Assembly (NCBI RefSeq): GCF_042662125.1 | Contig: NZ_JBHSXL010000008.1 | Location: forward strand, 62,001 to 126,000 | DNA length: 64,000 nucleotides | Source: Halopenitus salinus | Lineage (GTDB): Archaea; Halobacteriota; Halobacteria; Halobacteriales; Haloferacaceae | Direction of reading: 5' to 3' | Part shown: piece after piece, positions 30,001-38,347 of the stretch | Position numbering within the stretch: the stretch's first letter is position 1 | Layout of the letters: each line of letters opens with the position of its first letter | Program-made: the position numbers and the translations under genes | The notes under the pieces: model-generated | Seen by the model: only the letters and a program-made list of their open reading frames with translations | The model's database searches: none | Told to the model about the DNA's origin: nothing

Positions 30001-31297
30001 CGCCGTTGGCGAGCCGAACGGTCGGCCCCTCGATCGAGTCGACGGGCACGACGCCGGCGGCCTTGCCGGGGCGTTCGGTCTTGATCTGCGTGCCGGTCGC
30101 GAGGAAGTCGTCGACGAGGTGCATCGTCGCCGGGTGGACGCCCGCGGTCGCGAATCCGTGGTTCCTCGCTCGGCCGTACCGGAGTCGAAACCCGCCGGAC
30201 TCGGAGGGGTGTGAGAACACCGGCCGTCCGGCTATCAGATCGCGCAGGTACTTCGTGGCCGGGTCGACGCGGGCGGGACCGTCGGGCTCGCCGGCCCGAT
30301 CGTCGGCGTCCGATCCGGGCTCCGCGGAAGCGTCCCCATCCGATCCCTCGATCTCGTGGTCGTCAGCCGTTCCGTCGCCGACCTCGCCGTCGTTCCCGTC
30401 CGGCCCGCCGTCGTCGTCCGTCGCGTCATCGCCTTCCTCGTCATCCGCCTTGATCGTCCCGTCGATCAGGTCCTGGAGCCAGGGCCAGTCGACCTCCTCG
30501 AGCTCGCGGGTGTACCGCTGGATCTTCGGGGCCTTCAGGGCGATCCCCTCGGCCATGACCAGACACATCCCGCCGCGCGAGGAGTTGGTGTCGACGCGTT
30601 CGAGGTCGCGGAAGCCGGAGACCTCCTCGTCGCCGGTGGCCTCGCCGTCGAGCATGATCGGCATGTGGTCGGCGATGAACTTCGTCTCCGCGTCCTTCGG
30701 CGTGTACTGGAGTCCGGTCTCCTTGTCGTAGAGGGCGACCTCCTCGGCGTAGCGTTCGACCTCCTCCGTTCGCGGACGGAACTCGTCGATTCCAAGGAGC
30801 GACCGCGCGTAGTCGGCCACGAGCACCGAAAGCGCCTGGGCCGTCCCGCCGGCCGAGCGGATCGGCCCGGCGTAATAGACGTTGACGAACTCGCTGCCGT
30901 CGTCGTTCTCGAGCAGCTCGACGCGGTCGATCCCCTCGATCGGGGCCGCGACGACTCCCTCCGTGAGCAGCGCGACCGCGGTCCGAACCGCGCCCTCGAC
31001 CTTGCCGGCGCGCGAGTCGTAGTCCCCGACGGTCCCCTCGACGAAGTCGGTGACGAGCTCGAGGGCGGCCTCCTCGCGGGACATCTTCCCGTCGAGCTCG
31101 CGGACACGCTCCGCGACGCCGTCGATCCCGAGGATGTTCTCGACGCGGTCGGCCATGTCGCGCGCGACCGGGATCTCGATCTCCGTCTCGGGGTCGCGAC
31201 CCTGTTCGCGTGCGGCCTCCGCGCGATCGAACGCCTCGTCCAGCCGCTCCTCGATGCGGGCGAAGTACCGCTCGTCGTCGGGACGCATCTCGGTCAT
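27059..31297 (-). CDS. polC: DNA polymerase D large subunit (DP2) with in-frame intein
   Basis: Catalytic subunit of the euryarchaeal replicative polymerase PolD. The reading frame has 1412 codons; after removal of the 213-residue intein the mature protein is about 1199 residues, normal for DP2. The N-terminus (RPDDERYFARIEERLDEAF), YYAGPIRSAGGTAQALSVLVADY, a multi-zinc region (CPDCGTH...CPDCTSH...CRDCGTE...CPRCERE) and the C-terminal zinc motif (CLDCGEKYR...CRECGG) are present. The catalytic DGDED begins at D1164, directly after the splice junction. ATG 31297 or 31288 may be the start. The PPC-domain gene ends 19 bp upstream, and both are probably co-transcribed. Confidence 0.96.
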   Translation of the reverse strand: MTEMRPDDERYFARIEERLDEAFDRAEAAREQGRDPETEIEIPVARDMADRVENILGIDGVAERVRELDGKMSREEAALELVTDFVEGTVGDYDSRAGKVEGAVRTAVALLTEGVVAAPIEGIDRVELLENDDGSEFVNVYYAGPIRSAGGTAQALSVLVADYARSLLGIDEFRPRTEEVERYAEEVALYDKETGLQYTPKDAETKFIADHMPIMLDGEATGDEEVSGFRDLERVDTNSSRGGMCLVMAEGIALKAPKIQRYTRELEEVDWPWLQDLIDGTIKADDEEGDDATDDDGGPDGNDGEVGDGTADDHEIEGSDGDASAEPGSDADDRAGEPDGPARVDPATKYLRDLIAGRPVFSHPSESGGFRLRYGRARNHGFATAGVHPATMHLVDDFLATGTQIKTERPGKAAGVVPVDSIEGPTVRLANGDVRRIDDPEEALAVRNGVEKVLDLGEYLVNYGEFVENNHPLAPASYVFEWWVQDFEAAGADVQALSDDPHVDLGSPTVEEALSWATEYDCPLHPEYTYLWHDVSVEDFETLARAVADGEVVEGVLAIEHTEATTGALESLLVEHSRTPDALRIPKWRPLARSLGVDDGLRRTWEDLSAEARSWDGGENAVKAVNEVAPFEVRERAPTRIGNRMGRPEKSESRDLSPAVHTLFPIGEAGGSQRNVTDAARLMDDSGHRGRLELDVADRECPDCGTHTFRNRCPDCTSHTEPYYECRDCGTECEPDEAGRVECPRCEREVTAVSRREIDLNDAYRSALESAGERESAFEILKGVKGLTSTNKTPEPIEKGVLRAKNGVTSFKDGTVRYDMTDLPVTSVRPAELDVTADHFRELGYETDIDGEPLRHDDQLVELKVQDIVLSDGAAEHMLRTADFVDDLLEQFYGLPAFYNVNERDDLVGELVFGMAPHTSAATVGRVVGFTSAAVGYAHPYFHAAKRRNCFHPEATIRYVDDGGAHEDPIGTFVEERLDPATAEEDDFGTLVSDLDGEVRVPSIDDDGTRTARPVEAVSKHPAPDHLIRVETADGRTLRVTPDHTMLRRSIPDDDRNSGGDDGSAIERVPATELAPGDRVPAAAVSDDPSRRQPDRAPARADGGAAEAFGGDATELPVSDRNSREYVAVSSVETVTTGSDYVYCLTVSETHSLTCNGIYAGQCDGDEDCVMLLMDGLLNFSKSFLPDKRGGSMDAPLVMSSRIDPSEIDDEAHNMDIVRRYPREFYEATLEMADPGDVEDAIRIGEDTLGTPEQYRGFDHTHDTSDLALGPDLSAYKTLGSMMDKMDAQLELSRKIRAVDETDVAERVIEYHFLPDLIGNLRAFSRQETRCLDCGEKYRRMPLTEECRECGGRVNLTVHEGSVNKYMETAIEVAERFDCRPYTKQRLQVLERSLESVFEDDTNKQSGIADFM
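27812..28450 (-). other. Mini-intein in DP2 (no homing endonuclease)
   Basis: Residues 950-1162 of the precursor. Block A begins at C950 (CFHPEATIRYVDDGG). Block B carries the TxxH motif (GRTLRVTPDHTML). Block F/G is YVYCLTVSETHSLTCNGIYAGQ followed by extein Cys1163. The final residues are Gly-Gln instead of the usual His-Asn. No LAGLIDADG motif is present, and the linker between blocks B and F is short and disordered-looking. The insertion site lies between AKRRN and CDGDED, the known Pol-II intein position. Confidence 0.93.
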
Positions 31298-31316
31298 CGA
31301 GGTCGACCTCCGCGGG

Positions 31317-31736
31317 TCAAAGCCACAGGTCGAGTCCCGTCGCCTCGTCGTGTTCGCGCACCAGCGGTTCCTCGAAGGTTCGCAGATGGACCTCACCCGA
31401 AAGGACCGTCGCGGCGTCGAGGTGGCCCGCGAGGGCCTGGCCGCTCTCGCGCGAGAGGACGGCGTGGGTGTGGGCGAAGACGTCGCCCTCGAGGCGGGCG
31501 ACGTTCCCGAGGCAAGCGGCGACCTCGAGCGGCTCCTCGAAGGTGACGGATCGGTACTCGGCGGCCGCCTGGTCGTAGTACCAGACGTCGGCGTCCCGCA
31601 CGGCGCCCACCGCCTGGAACCAGCCCGCCTCCGCGTCGACCTCGCGGGCCAGGTCCTCGATCTCCGAGCGCCAGTCCGCGTCCGTCTCGAGGCGGGCGAG
31701 ATACTCCCCCGTCGACTCGACGGCTCGGTAACGCAT
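31317..31736 (-). CDS. PPC/DUF296-domain protein
   Basis: A 139-residue protein consisting of one PPC (PCC, DUF296) domain: start MRYRAVESTGEYLARLETDADW, then GWFQAVGAVRDADVWYYD and the conserved HTHAVLSRESGQALAGHL. In plants the domain is fused to AT-hooks; stand-alone prokaryotic versions have no settled role but may bind metal through the histidines. A CAAAAAG (31762-31768) box lies 25 nt upstream of the ATG. polC follows after 19 bp. Confidence 0.9.
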   Translation of the reverse strand: MRYRAVESTGEYLARLETDADWRSEIEDLAREVDAEAGWFQAVGAVRDADVWYYDQAAAEYRSVTFEEPLEVAACLGNVARLEGDVFAHTHAVLSRESGQALAGHLDAATVLSGEVHLRTFEEPLVREHDEATGLDLWL

Positions 31737-32339
31737 ACACGCACGTGAGGCGAGTGGCGTGCAAAAAGCTTCGCGTCGCGTTCGGGACGGCATCGGCCGG
31801 CGGCCGACGACAAGCAGCCGGCGGCCGACGACAAGCAACCGACGACCGACGATCGACGACCGACGACCGATGACAAGCGACAGGCGGACGGCGACCGGTT
31901 CCCCGTTCGATCCGTCAGTAGCGGGAGATACTCCCCAAAATAACGAATGGACAGAATACAAAATAATCTGAGGAGACACAGGAAGTCACCCTTCGCTGTA
32001 CCGGATCGGGAGTGGCGGTTGACGGTGGAGAAATGGCGAGTATCCACATATATCGGAGGAATATGTGGGGATTTCGGTACGCTCGATCCGATGGCCGTGA
32101 ATACTCGATATGAATAGAGAATCATTCCGATGTATGTTTGAATACATAGCTCATCTGTTGTGAAAACGGTCGTCGCGATCCGCCGATCGGAGGCTCCCAA
32201 GCGGAGGCCAACAAGGCGATCGACGGCGCCCCTCGAGACGCCTCTCGGCCCGAATTTGTTCAATATTGTGGAACGATCGGACGAGTGAGTCGAACAGTAT
32301 CAACAGGTTTAATACTCCGCTGGGAACCTTATCGATCGT
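31737..32339. other. Long non-coding gap before the sugar cluster
   Basis: About 600 bp with no supported gene. 31790-31890 holds degenerate tandem repeats of GCCGACGACAAGCA/CGACGACCGACGAT type. From about 31920 the DNA becomes markedly AT-richer than the surrounding genes. An inverted repeat CCACATAT-N9-ATATGTGG lies at 32044-32068. The candidate operator and TATA box of the dehydratase gene are at 32258-32313. Confidence 0.6.
32258..32313 (+). promoter_or_regulatory. Dehydratase promoter and candidate IclR operator
   Basis: TTTAAT (32308-32313) is 26 nt before the ATG at 32340. Upstream, GTTCAATATTGTGGAAC (32258-32274) has GTTC/GAAC arms. It shares GTTCnAnAnTGTGG with the iclR promoter at 38380-38396. 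Its place about 34 bp upstream of the TATA box suits an activator. That the local IclR protein binds it is inference. Confidence 0.5.
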
Positions 32340-33515
32340 ATGTCAGACGTACGGATCACCGACGTTGAGACGTATATCGTCGCGAACCCGTGGAAGCCGT
32401 GGGTGTTCGTCGAGCTGGAGACGGACGCCGGCGTCACCGGGCTCGCGGAGGCGACGACCCACGACAAGCCCCGGACGGTCGCGGCGGCGATCGACGAGAT
32501 GTCGAAGTACTTCATCGGCGAGGACCCCTTCGACACCGAGAAGATCTGGCTCGAGATGTACCGCGACGAGTGGTTCTCGCGGAACGTGGTCAACACGACC
32601 GTCTGTTCGGCGGTCGACATGGCCTGCTGGGACATCAAGGGCAAGCTGCTCGACGAGCCGGTCTACGACCTGCTCGGCGGGCAGGTTCACGGCGACGAGC
32701 TTCGCGCGTACGCGAACGGATGGTACACCGACACCGAGGGCGAGCCGGAGGGCTTCGCCGAGGCGGCGGAGCGGGTCGTCGACGACGGCTACGACGCCAT
32801 GAAGTTCGACCCGTTCGGGACCGCCTGGCAGTCCATGTCCCGAAAGGACATGAACCACTCCGTCGACATCGTCCGGGCCGTCCGCGAGGCGGTCGGTCCC
32901 GACGTCGACCTCCTCATCGAGTGTCACGGCCGCTTCTCGGCCGGCCAGGCCGTCGACATCGCGCAGAAGCTCGACGAGTTCGACCCGACGTGGTTCGAGG
33001 AGCCGTGTCCCCCGGACTCCTTCAACAGCCTCGCCGAGGTCGCCGACAAGTCGCCGATCCCGGTCGCGACCGGCGAGCGGCACATGACGAAACACGACTT
33101 CTTCGAGCTCGTCACCCGGACGGACATCGACGTCTTCCAGCCCGACCTCATGAACACCGGCGGCATCACGGAGGGCAAGAAGATCGCCGGGCTCGCCGAG
33201 GCCGACCACGTCGACATCGCGCCGCACAACCCGCAGGGTCCGGTTGCCGGGGCGATCTACTCCCACTTCTGTACGTCCATCCCGAACTTCCGCATCCAGG
33301 AGATGTTCCAGACCTACGACGTCGACTGGGTCGACGATCTCCTCGTCGATCCCCTCGAGGTCGAGGACGGCTACGTGCAGGTCCCCGACGGTCCCGGCTT
33401 CGGCATCGAGCTGAACCACGACGTCGTCGAGGAGCACGCCTACACCGAGGACGCGGTCCACACGATCAACCTCTTCGAGAAGGACTGGGAAAAGCGCGAA
33501 GTCGACCGCCGATAG
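32340..33515 (+). CDS. Enolase-superfamily sugar-acid dehydratase
   Basis: A 391-residue protein of the mandelate racemase/galactonate dehydratase type; such enzymes dehydrate aldonic acids to 2-keto-3-deoxy acids. Likely metal ligands are E194 in IECHGRFS, E220 or E221 in FEEPCPP and E246 in ATGERH. H196 and H296 (APHNPQGP) match the catalytic His positions of the galactonate-dehydratase subgroup. The exact substrate (xylonate, arabinonate, fuconate, rhamnonate or galactonate) cannot be read from sequence. It heads the sugar cluster, has a clear TATA box and is followed by the dehydrogenase gene after 115 bp. Confidence 0.88.
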   Translation: MSDVRITDVETYIVANPWKPWVFVELETDAGVTGLAEATTHDKPRTVAAAIDEMSKYFIGEDPFDTEKIWLEMYRDEWFSRNVVNTTVCSAVDMACWDIKGKLLDEPVYDLLGGQVHGDELRAYANGWYTDTEGEPEGFAEAAERVVDDGYDAMKFDPFGTAWQSMSRKDMNHSVDIVRAVREAVGPDVDLLIECHGRFSAGQAVDIAQKLDEFDPTWFEEPCPPDSFNSLAEVADKSPIPVATGERHMTKHDFFELVTRTDIDVFQPDLMNTGGITEGKKIAGLAEADHVDIAPHNPQGPVAGAIYSHFCTSIPNFRIQEMFQTYDVDWVDDLLVDPLEVEDGYVQVPDGPGFGIELNHDVVEEHAYTEDAVHTINLFEKDWEKREVDRR

Positions 33516-33630
33516 CGTCATCGGAGCGGCCTTCTCGACGCTCGACCGGAGGCTGATCTTCCAACGATCGAGGGAATGCGACCGTCGATCGCGTGGAAAC
33601 CCTTTTGCGAACCGCCGGCGATCTGACGGT

Positions 33631-34713
33631 ATGTCACTCGCCGACTGGATGCGCGGCTACGACGCCCGCGACTGGCAGACGACGACCGAGGGGACCGTCA
33701 GGTACGCCCTCGTCGGGCTCGGGTGGTGGACCACGGACGTCGCGATGCCGGCCATCGAGGAGTCGACGCTCGGCGAGACCACCGTGCTCGTAAGCGGCGA
33801 CGCCGAGAAGGCCGACCGGCTGGCCGAGCGCCACGACGTCGCCCACGGGATCACCTACGACCAGTATCACGACGGGGTCGCCGTCGACGCCTACGACGCG
33901 GTCTACGTGGCGACGCCGAACGCCTTCCACCGCGAGTACGCCGAGACGGCCGCGGAGCTTGGCAAGGGCGTCCTCTGTGAGAAGCCGATGGAGGCGACGG
34001 TCGAGCGGGCCGAGGGACTCGTCGAGGCGTGCGAACGGGCCGACGTCCCGCTCATGATCGCCTACCGCATGCAGACCGAGCCGGCGGTCAGGCGCGCGCG
34101 CGAACTCATCGAGGAGGGACTCATCGGCGAGCCCGTCCAGGCGTACGGCGACAACACCCAGCCGCTCCTCGAGATGATCCCCGACGCCGACCAGTGGCGG
34201 CTCACCCCCGACCTGACCGGATACGGGACCTCGGTGATGGATCTCGGCATCTACTCGATCAACACGACGCGATACCTCCTCGATCGCGACCCGGTCTCCG
34301 TGCAGGCGAACATGGCGTCGAACCATCCGGCCTTCGAGGGGCTCGACGACGAGCGCTCCGCGTTCATCATGGCCTTCGAGGACGACGTGCAGTTCGTCTC
34401 GACCGCCTCACAGAACGCACATCAGGACACCCAGCTCAAGATCACGGGCACCGACGGGCAGATCGAGCTTCGTCCCGCGTTCCACGGCGAGGCGGCCCTC
34501 CACGTCGCCGCCGGCGACCTCGAACTCGACGTCGCCCACGGGACGAGCGACGAGGTCGACGAGATGCGCGAGGAGTTCGACTACTTCGCCGACCGCGTGC
34601 TCACGGGCGCCGAGATCGAACCCGACGGTCGCCACGGGCTCCGGGACCTGGAGATCGTCGAGGCGCTCCACCGGTCGGCGGCGAGCGGCGAGGCGATCGA
34701 CGTCGAGCGGTAG
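33631..34713 (+). CDS. Gfo/Idh/MocA sugar dehydrogenase, xylose-dehydrogenase-like
   Basis: A 360-residue NAD(P)-dependent oxidoreductase. The N-terminal DWMRGYDARDWQT...GTVRYALVGLGWWTTDVAMPAIEES closely resembles the haloarchaeal D-xylose dehydrogenase (first step of oxidative xylose degradation). The Gfo/Idh CEKPMEAT motif and VMDLGIYSINTTRYLL are present. The likely reaction is sugar to sugar lactone. A CCCTTTTG box about 23 nt before the ATG suggests its own promoter. It could act on L-arabinose or a deoxyhexose instead. Confidence 0.87.
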   Translation: MSLADWMRGYDARDWQTTTEGTVRYALVGLGWWTTDVAMPAIEESTLGETTVLVSGDAEKADRLAERHDVAHGITYDQYHDGVAVDAYDAVYVATPNAFHREYAETAAELGKGVLCEKPMEATVERAEGLVEACERADVPLMIAYRMQTEPAVRRARELIEEGLIGEPVQAYGDNTQPLLEMIPDADQWRLTPDLTGYGTSVMDLGIYSINTTRYLLDRDPVSVQANMASNHPAFEGLDDERSAFIMAFEDDVQFVSTASQNAHQDTQLKITGTDGQIELRPAFHGEAALHVAAGDLELDVAHGTSDEVDEMREEFDYFADRVLTGAEIEPDGRHGLRDLEIVEALHRSAASGEAIDVER

Positions 34714-34801
34714 TTCCCGTCGGTCGAACGCCGGGTCGCGGCCGTGTCGGCGAGCGGCCAGTCAGTTCGCGTCGGTATCGGCGATCAGCCCACGCCGACG
34801 A

Positions 34802-35569
34802 TCAGTTCGCGTCCGTGTTCACGTCGTCGGCGAGCGACCCGAGGTGTTCCGTACAGAGGCCGACGTCGACGCCGAGGGTCACGTACTGGACGCCGGCGTC
34901 GATCCACCGGTTCGCGATCTCGGGGGTGTCGGCGAAGGCGCCGACCACGGTGTTCGCCTCGGCGGCGCGGTCACAGACCTCCGTCATCAGCGACTCGACC
35001 TTCTCGTGGGTCACCTGTCCGGGGATGCCGAGCGACTGCGAGAGGTCGTAGGGGCCGAGGAAGACGGCGTCGAGCCCCTCCACGGAGAGGATCTCCTCGA
35101 TGTTCTCGACGCCGCGTTCGCCCTCGACTTGGACCATGAGGAAGACCTCCTCGTTCTGGTCGTCGGTGTAGGTCTCGCTGCCCCAGTAGTCGCCGGCCCG
35201 GACGTACTGCGAGAGGCCGCGGCTGCCGATGGGGTCGTACCGGGCGGCATCGACGGCGCGTTGGGCCTCCTCGCGCGTCTCCACCTGGGGGACCTGGACG
35301 CCGGCGGTGCCGATGTCGAGGGCGCGTTGGATCTCCGCCTCGCTGTTCGTCCGGACCCGAACCATGGGCGCGACGCCGCGGTTCTGTGCCGCCGCCGCGA
35401 GATCGAGGGTCGTCTCGGCGGTGAGCGGACCGTGTTCCTGGTCGTATATGACGTAGTCCATTCCGGCCACGCCGATCATCTCCGAGACCATCGCGGAATC
35501 GAGGAGCTGGAAGGTCCCCACGACCGTCTCCCCGTCGAGGAGCCGCTGTCGGAAGTTCGTCTTCGGCAT
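34802..35569 (-). CDS. HpcH/HpaI-type 2-keto-3-deoxy acid aldolase
   Basis: A 255-residue class II pyruvate aldolase. YDQEHGPLT contains the likely catalytic H46 with E45 next to it. MVRVRTNSEAEIQRALDIGTAGVQVPQVET and VFLGPYDLSQSLGIPG are family signatures. Relatives cleave 2-keto-3-deoxyrhamnonate or similar acids to pyruvate and an aldehyde. It lies inside the sugar cluster on the opposite strand, with a TATAAA (35592-35597) box 22 nt upstream, divergent from the FAH gene. Confidence 0.88.
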   Translation of the reverse strand: MPKTNFRQRLLDGETVVGTFQLLDSAMVSEMIGVAGMDYVIYDQEHGPLTAETTLDLAAAAQNRGVAPMVRVRTNSEAEIQRALDIGTAGVQVPQVETREEAQRAVDAARYDPIGSRGLSQYVRAGDYWGSETYTDDQNEEVFLMVQVEGERGVENIEEILSVEGLDAVFLGPYDLSQSLGIPGQVTHEKVESLMTEVCDRAAEANTVVGAFADTPEIANRWIDAGVQYVTLGVDVGLCTEHLGSLADDVNTDAN

Positions 35570-35591
35570 ACAACGAGGTGTCGCTCGTTGC

Positions 35592-35685
35592 TATAAAATT
35601 CTTCCCGTCCCGGGGAAAGGCGGGGCGAGGACGGGGATCCGGACCGGCGACGGAAACGAATTACGCCGCGATGGAAAGACATATT
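35592..35685. promoter_or_regulatory. Divergent promoters of aldolase and FAH genes
   Basis: The minus-strand TTTATA (35592-35597) is 22 nt from the aldolase ATG. The plus-strand ATATT (35681-35685) is 24 nt from the FAH ATG. Both spacings fit leaderless transcripts. The 17-bp motif found at the other cluster promoters is not present here. Confidence 0.5.
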
Positions 35686-35709
35686 CAGATGGGTTCGAAC
35701 CTTGAACGT

Positions 35710-36432
35710 ATGGCACGAGTACGGTTCCGTGACCCGGCTGGAACGATCCGAAGCGGCACATGGAACGACGACGGCATCGAGTTCGGCGAGGAGACCTACG
35801 ACCCCGAGGAGGTCGACGTCCTCTCGCCGACCGAACCCTCGAAGATCGTCTGTGTCGGCCTGAACTACGAGCGGCACGCCGAGGAGGAGGGCATGGACAT
35901 CCCCGATCGCCCCCTGCTCTTCTTGAAGCCGCCGAACGCCGTCTCCGGCCACGGCGACACGATCACGCTTCCCGAGGGGAAGGAGGACGTCGAACACGAG
36001 GTCGAACTCGCCGTGGTCATCGGCGAGCAGTGTCGCAACGTGAGCGCCGACGACGCCGAGGACGTCATCGCGGGCTACACCATCGCGAACGACGTCTCCA
36101 ACCGCGACGACCAGCACATCGAGCAGAACTGGATCCGCGGAAAGGCGTTCGACAACTCCTGTCCGCTCGGTCCCGTCCTGGCCGAGGACGTTCCCGAACA
36201 CGCCGACGTCGAACTTCGCGTCAACGGGGAGGTCCGCCAGTCCTCGAACACCGAGGAGTTCATCTTCTCCGTCCCGGAGATCATCGAGGAGATCACCGAA
36301 TACATGACCCTCGAGGAGGGCGACGTCATCATCACGGGCACCCCCGCCGGCGTCGACGACCTCGAGGACGGCGACCACGTGGAGATCGAGATCGAGGGCA
36401 TCGGCACCCTCGAACACGACGTCGAGCGGTAA
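35710..36432 (+). CDS. Fumarylacetoacetate hydrolase-family enzyme
   Basis: A 240-residue FAH-fold protein. Metal ligands are E97 and E99 (EHEVELAVV) and D128 (TIANDVSNRDDQ), and GKAFDNSCPLGP and TGTPAGV are conserved. In haloarchaeal sugar pathways this fold supplies either the 2-keto-3-deoxypentonate dehydratase or the 2,4-diketo-3-deoxy acid hydrolase; acylpyruvase is another option. Context favours the first two. The start is set by the TATA-like box 24 nt upstream, and longer in-frame extensions are rejected. Confidence 0.87.
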   Translation: MARVRFRDPAGTIRSGTWNDDGIEFGEETYDPEEVDVLSPTEPSKIVCVGLNYERHAEEEGMDIPDRPLLFLKPPNAVSGHGDTITLPEGKEDVEHEVELAVVIGEQCRNVSADDAEDVIAGYTIANDVSNRDDQHIEQNWIRGKAFDNSCPLGPVLAEDVPEHADVELRVNGEVRQSSNTEEFIFSVPEIIEEITEYMTLEEGDVIITGTPAGVDDLEDGDHVEIEIEGIGTLEHDVER

Positions 36433-36517
36433 TTCTGCCACCCCGAGAGCTATATATCGGCGCGAGATAGTACGAATCGACTCGGTCGGCCGACGGCCGG
36501 CCGCGACGGGAACCAGA

Positions 36518-37549
36518 ATGAAGGCGATCGTACAAACCGGAGCCGAGACGGTCGAACTGCAGGACCGCGAGCGCCCGACGCCCGCCCCGGACGAGGTCCT
36601 GGTGCGCGTCCACACCGCCGGGATCTGCGGGAGCGACGCGCACGCGTACAAATACGACGAGGAGTACCACTGGGTGCCCATCCCCCGGGTCATGGGCCAC
36701 GAGTACGCCGGCACCGTCGAGGCCGTCGGGGACGACGTCACGAGCTTCCGTCCGGGCGAAACGGTGACCGAGGAGCCGGTCCACGACTGCGGGGAGTGCT
36801 TCCAGTGTCGAAACGGGCAGTCGAACGTGTGTCAAAACTTCGACATTACCGGCATGCACCGGGACGGCGCGTACGCGGAGTACGTGTGCGTCCCGCCGGA
36901 GCACCTCCATCGCGTCCCGGAGACCGTTCCGCTTCGTGCGGCCGCGCTCACCGAGCCGACGAGCATCGCGGCGCGTGCCGTCCTCACGCGATCCTCGGTC
37001 GAACCGGGTGACGACGTTCTGGTCCAGGGCCCGGGTCCGATCGGCGTCCTGACCGCGGCGATCGCGGACTCGATCGGCGCGGACGTCGTCGTCTCCGGGC
37101 TCGGACGCGATACGGCGGCCCGCCTGCCGCTCGTTTCGGATCTGGGAATCGACACGGTCAACGTCGAGGAGACGTCGCTCGAGGGGGTCGCCGACGAGCG
37201 AACCAGAGGCGGCGGCTTCGACCGGATCTTCGATGCGACCGGGCACCGTTCGGGGATCGAGACCGGGATCGAGCACGTGCGCAAGGGCGGCGAGATCGTG
37301 ATGGTCGGGATCCCGAACGGTCCGAGCACCGTCTCGCTCGCCGGGGCGGTCCGCGGGGAGGTGACCGTGGAGACCTCCTACGGGTCGACGTGGCGGAACT
37401 TCGAGCAGGCGCTTCGACTACTCGAGGACGGCTCGGTCGACGCCGAAGCGATCGTGGACGACGGCTTTTCGGTGGAGGACCCCACCGCCGCGTTCGAGGC
37501 GTTCCTCGCCTCCGAGACCTGCAAGCCCGTCTTCACCTTCGACGGGTAG
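36518..37549 (+). CDS. Zinc-dependent alcohol dehydrogenase, sugar-type
   Basis: A 343-residue medium-chain dehydrogenase. Catalytic zinc ligands are C37, H61 and E62 (GICGSD, MGHEYAG). The structural zinc site is C91, C94, C97 and C105. A GPGPIGVLTAAIA Rossmann segment follows. It resembles sorbitol/threonine-type dehydrogenases. In this cluster it might oxidise a 2-keto-3-deoxy acid at C4 or a sugar directly. TATATAT (36451-36457) lies 60 nt upstream of the ATG, so unlike its neighbours it should have a short leader of about 35-40 nt. Confidence 0.88.
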   Translation: MKAIVQTGAETVELQDRERPTPAPDEVLVRVHTAGICGSDAHAYKYDEEYHWVPIPRVMGHEYAGTVEAVGDDVTSFRPGETVTEEPVHDCGECFQCRNGQSNVCQNFDITGMHRDGAYAEYVCVPPEHLHRVPETVPLRAAALTEPTSIAARAVLTRSSVEPGDDVLVQGPGPIGVLTAAIADSIGADVVVSGLGRDTAARLPLVSDLGIDTVNVEETSLEGVADERTRGGGFDRIFDATGHRSGIETGIEHVRKGGEIVMVGIPNGPSTVSLAGAVRGEVTVETSYGSTWRNFEQALRLLEDGSVDAEAIVDDGFSVEDPTAAFEAFLASETCKPVFTFDG

Positions 37550-37582
37550 CGCCGATCGCGATCGGTCGGAGCGTCGAGGGAC

Positions 37583-38347
37583 CTACGAATAGGTCACGTT
37601 GAGCTCGATCACGTTGACCGTCTCGAGCACCTTGTTCGGGAGCGTCTCCCGGAATCGGTCGCCCTGGATCCGGTTCGAGGGGCCGGAGACGCTGATCGAC
37701 CCGAGCACCCGGTCGTCGTTGCTGAGGATCGGGGCGGCGACGCATCGGAGCCCCTCGATCCGCTCCTCGTCGTCGAGGGCGTACCCGCACTCGCGAATGC
37801 GTTCGAGCTGCTCTTCGAGCTCCTCGCGACTCGTCACGGTGTTCGGCGTGACGGGCTCGAAGCCCGCCTCCTCGAGGATCGAGTCGACCCGGGACTCGGG
37901 GAGGTGTGCGAGGATGCACTTGCCGAGCGCGGTACAGTGAAGCGGGACGCTGGTGCCGACGTGCGCTTCGACCTGAACCGCTCGCGAGCCCTGTGCGCGC
38001 TGGAGGTAGGTCCCGGTGCCGTGCTCCTCGACGAGCAGGTTCGCGAGCTCCGTCGTCTCCTCGGCGAGCCGTTCGACCTCGGGTTTGGCGATCTCGTAGA
38101 TCTTCCGTCTGTTCCGGACGTACGCGCCCAGTCCGAGGAATCGGACGCCGACGTGATACTGGCCGTCCTCCTTCGTGAGATAGCCCATCTCCTCGAGCGT
38201 ACTGAGGTAGTTGTGCGCGGTGCTCTTTGGAACGTCGAGGTGGGAGGCGAGCTCCGAGACCCCGGCTCCGTCGAGGTCCTGCAGCGACTCGACGATGTCG
38301 AATGCCGTCCGAACCGAGCCGATCCGGTTTCGTGCCGTGTTTCCCAT
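37583..38347 (-). CDS. IclR-family transcriptional regulator of sugar cluster
   Basis: A 254-residue IclR protein. The winged helix is at residues 10-70 (VRTAFDIVESLQDLDGAGVSELASHLDVPKSTAHNYLSTLEEMGYL), and the effector domain carries TALGKCILAHLPESRV and CVAAPILSNDDRVLGSISVSGP. A related IclR protein activates pentose catabolism in Haloferax volcanii, so local control is likely. It ends 33 bp from the converging dehydrogenase gene. A TATA-like ATTTTTG (38372-38378, minus strand) is 24 nt upstream of the ATG. Confidence 0.9.
   Translation of the reverse strand: MGNTARNRIGSVRTAFDIVESLQDLDGAGVSELASHLDVPKSTAHNYLSTLEEMGYLTKEDGQYHVGVRFLGLGAYVRNRRKIYEIAKPEVERLAEETTELANLLVEEHGTGTYLQRAQGSRAVQVEAHVGTSVPLHCTALGKCILAHLPESRVDSILEEAGFEPVTPNTVTSREELEEQLERIRECGYALDDEERIEGLRCVAAPILSNDDRVLGSISVSGPSNRIQGDRFRETLPNKVLETVNVIELNVTYS

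Noticed and set aside
31317..32263. Extension of the PPC gene or polC to far upstream starts
   Set aside because: The upstream in-frame sequence is low-complexity translation of spacer repeats. TATA-box spacing supports the short PPC start, and polC begins after the PPC stop.
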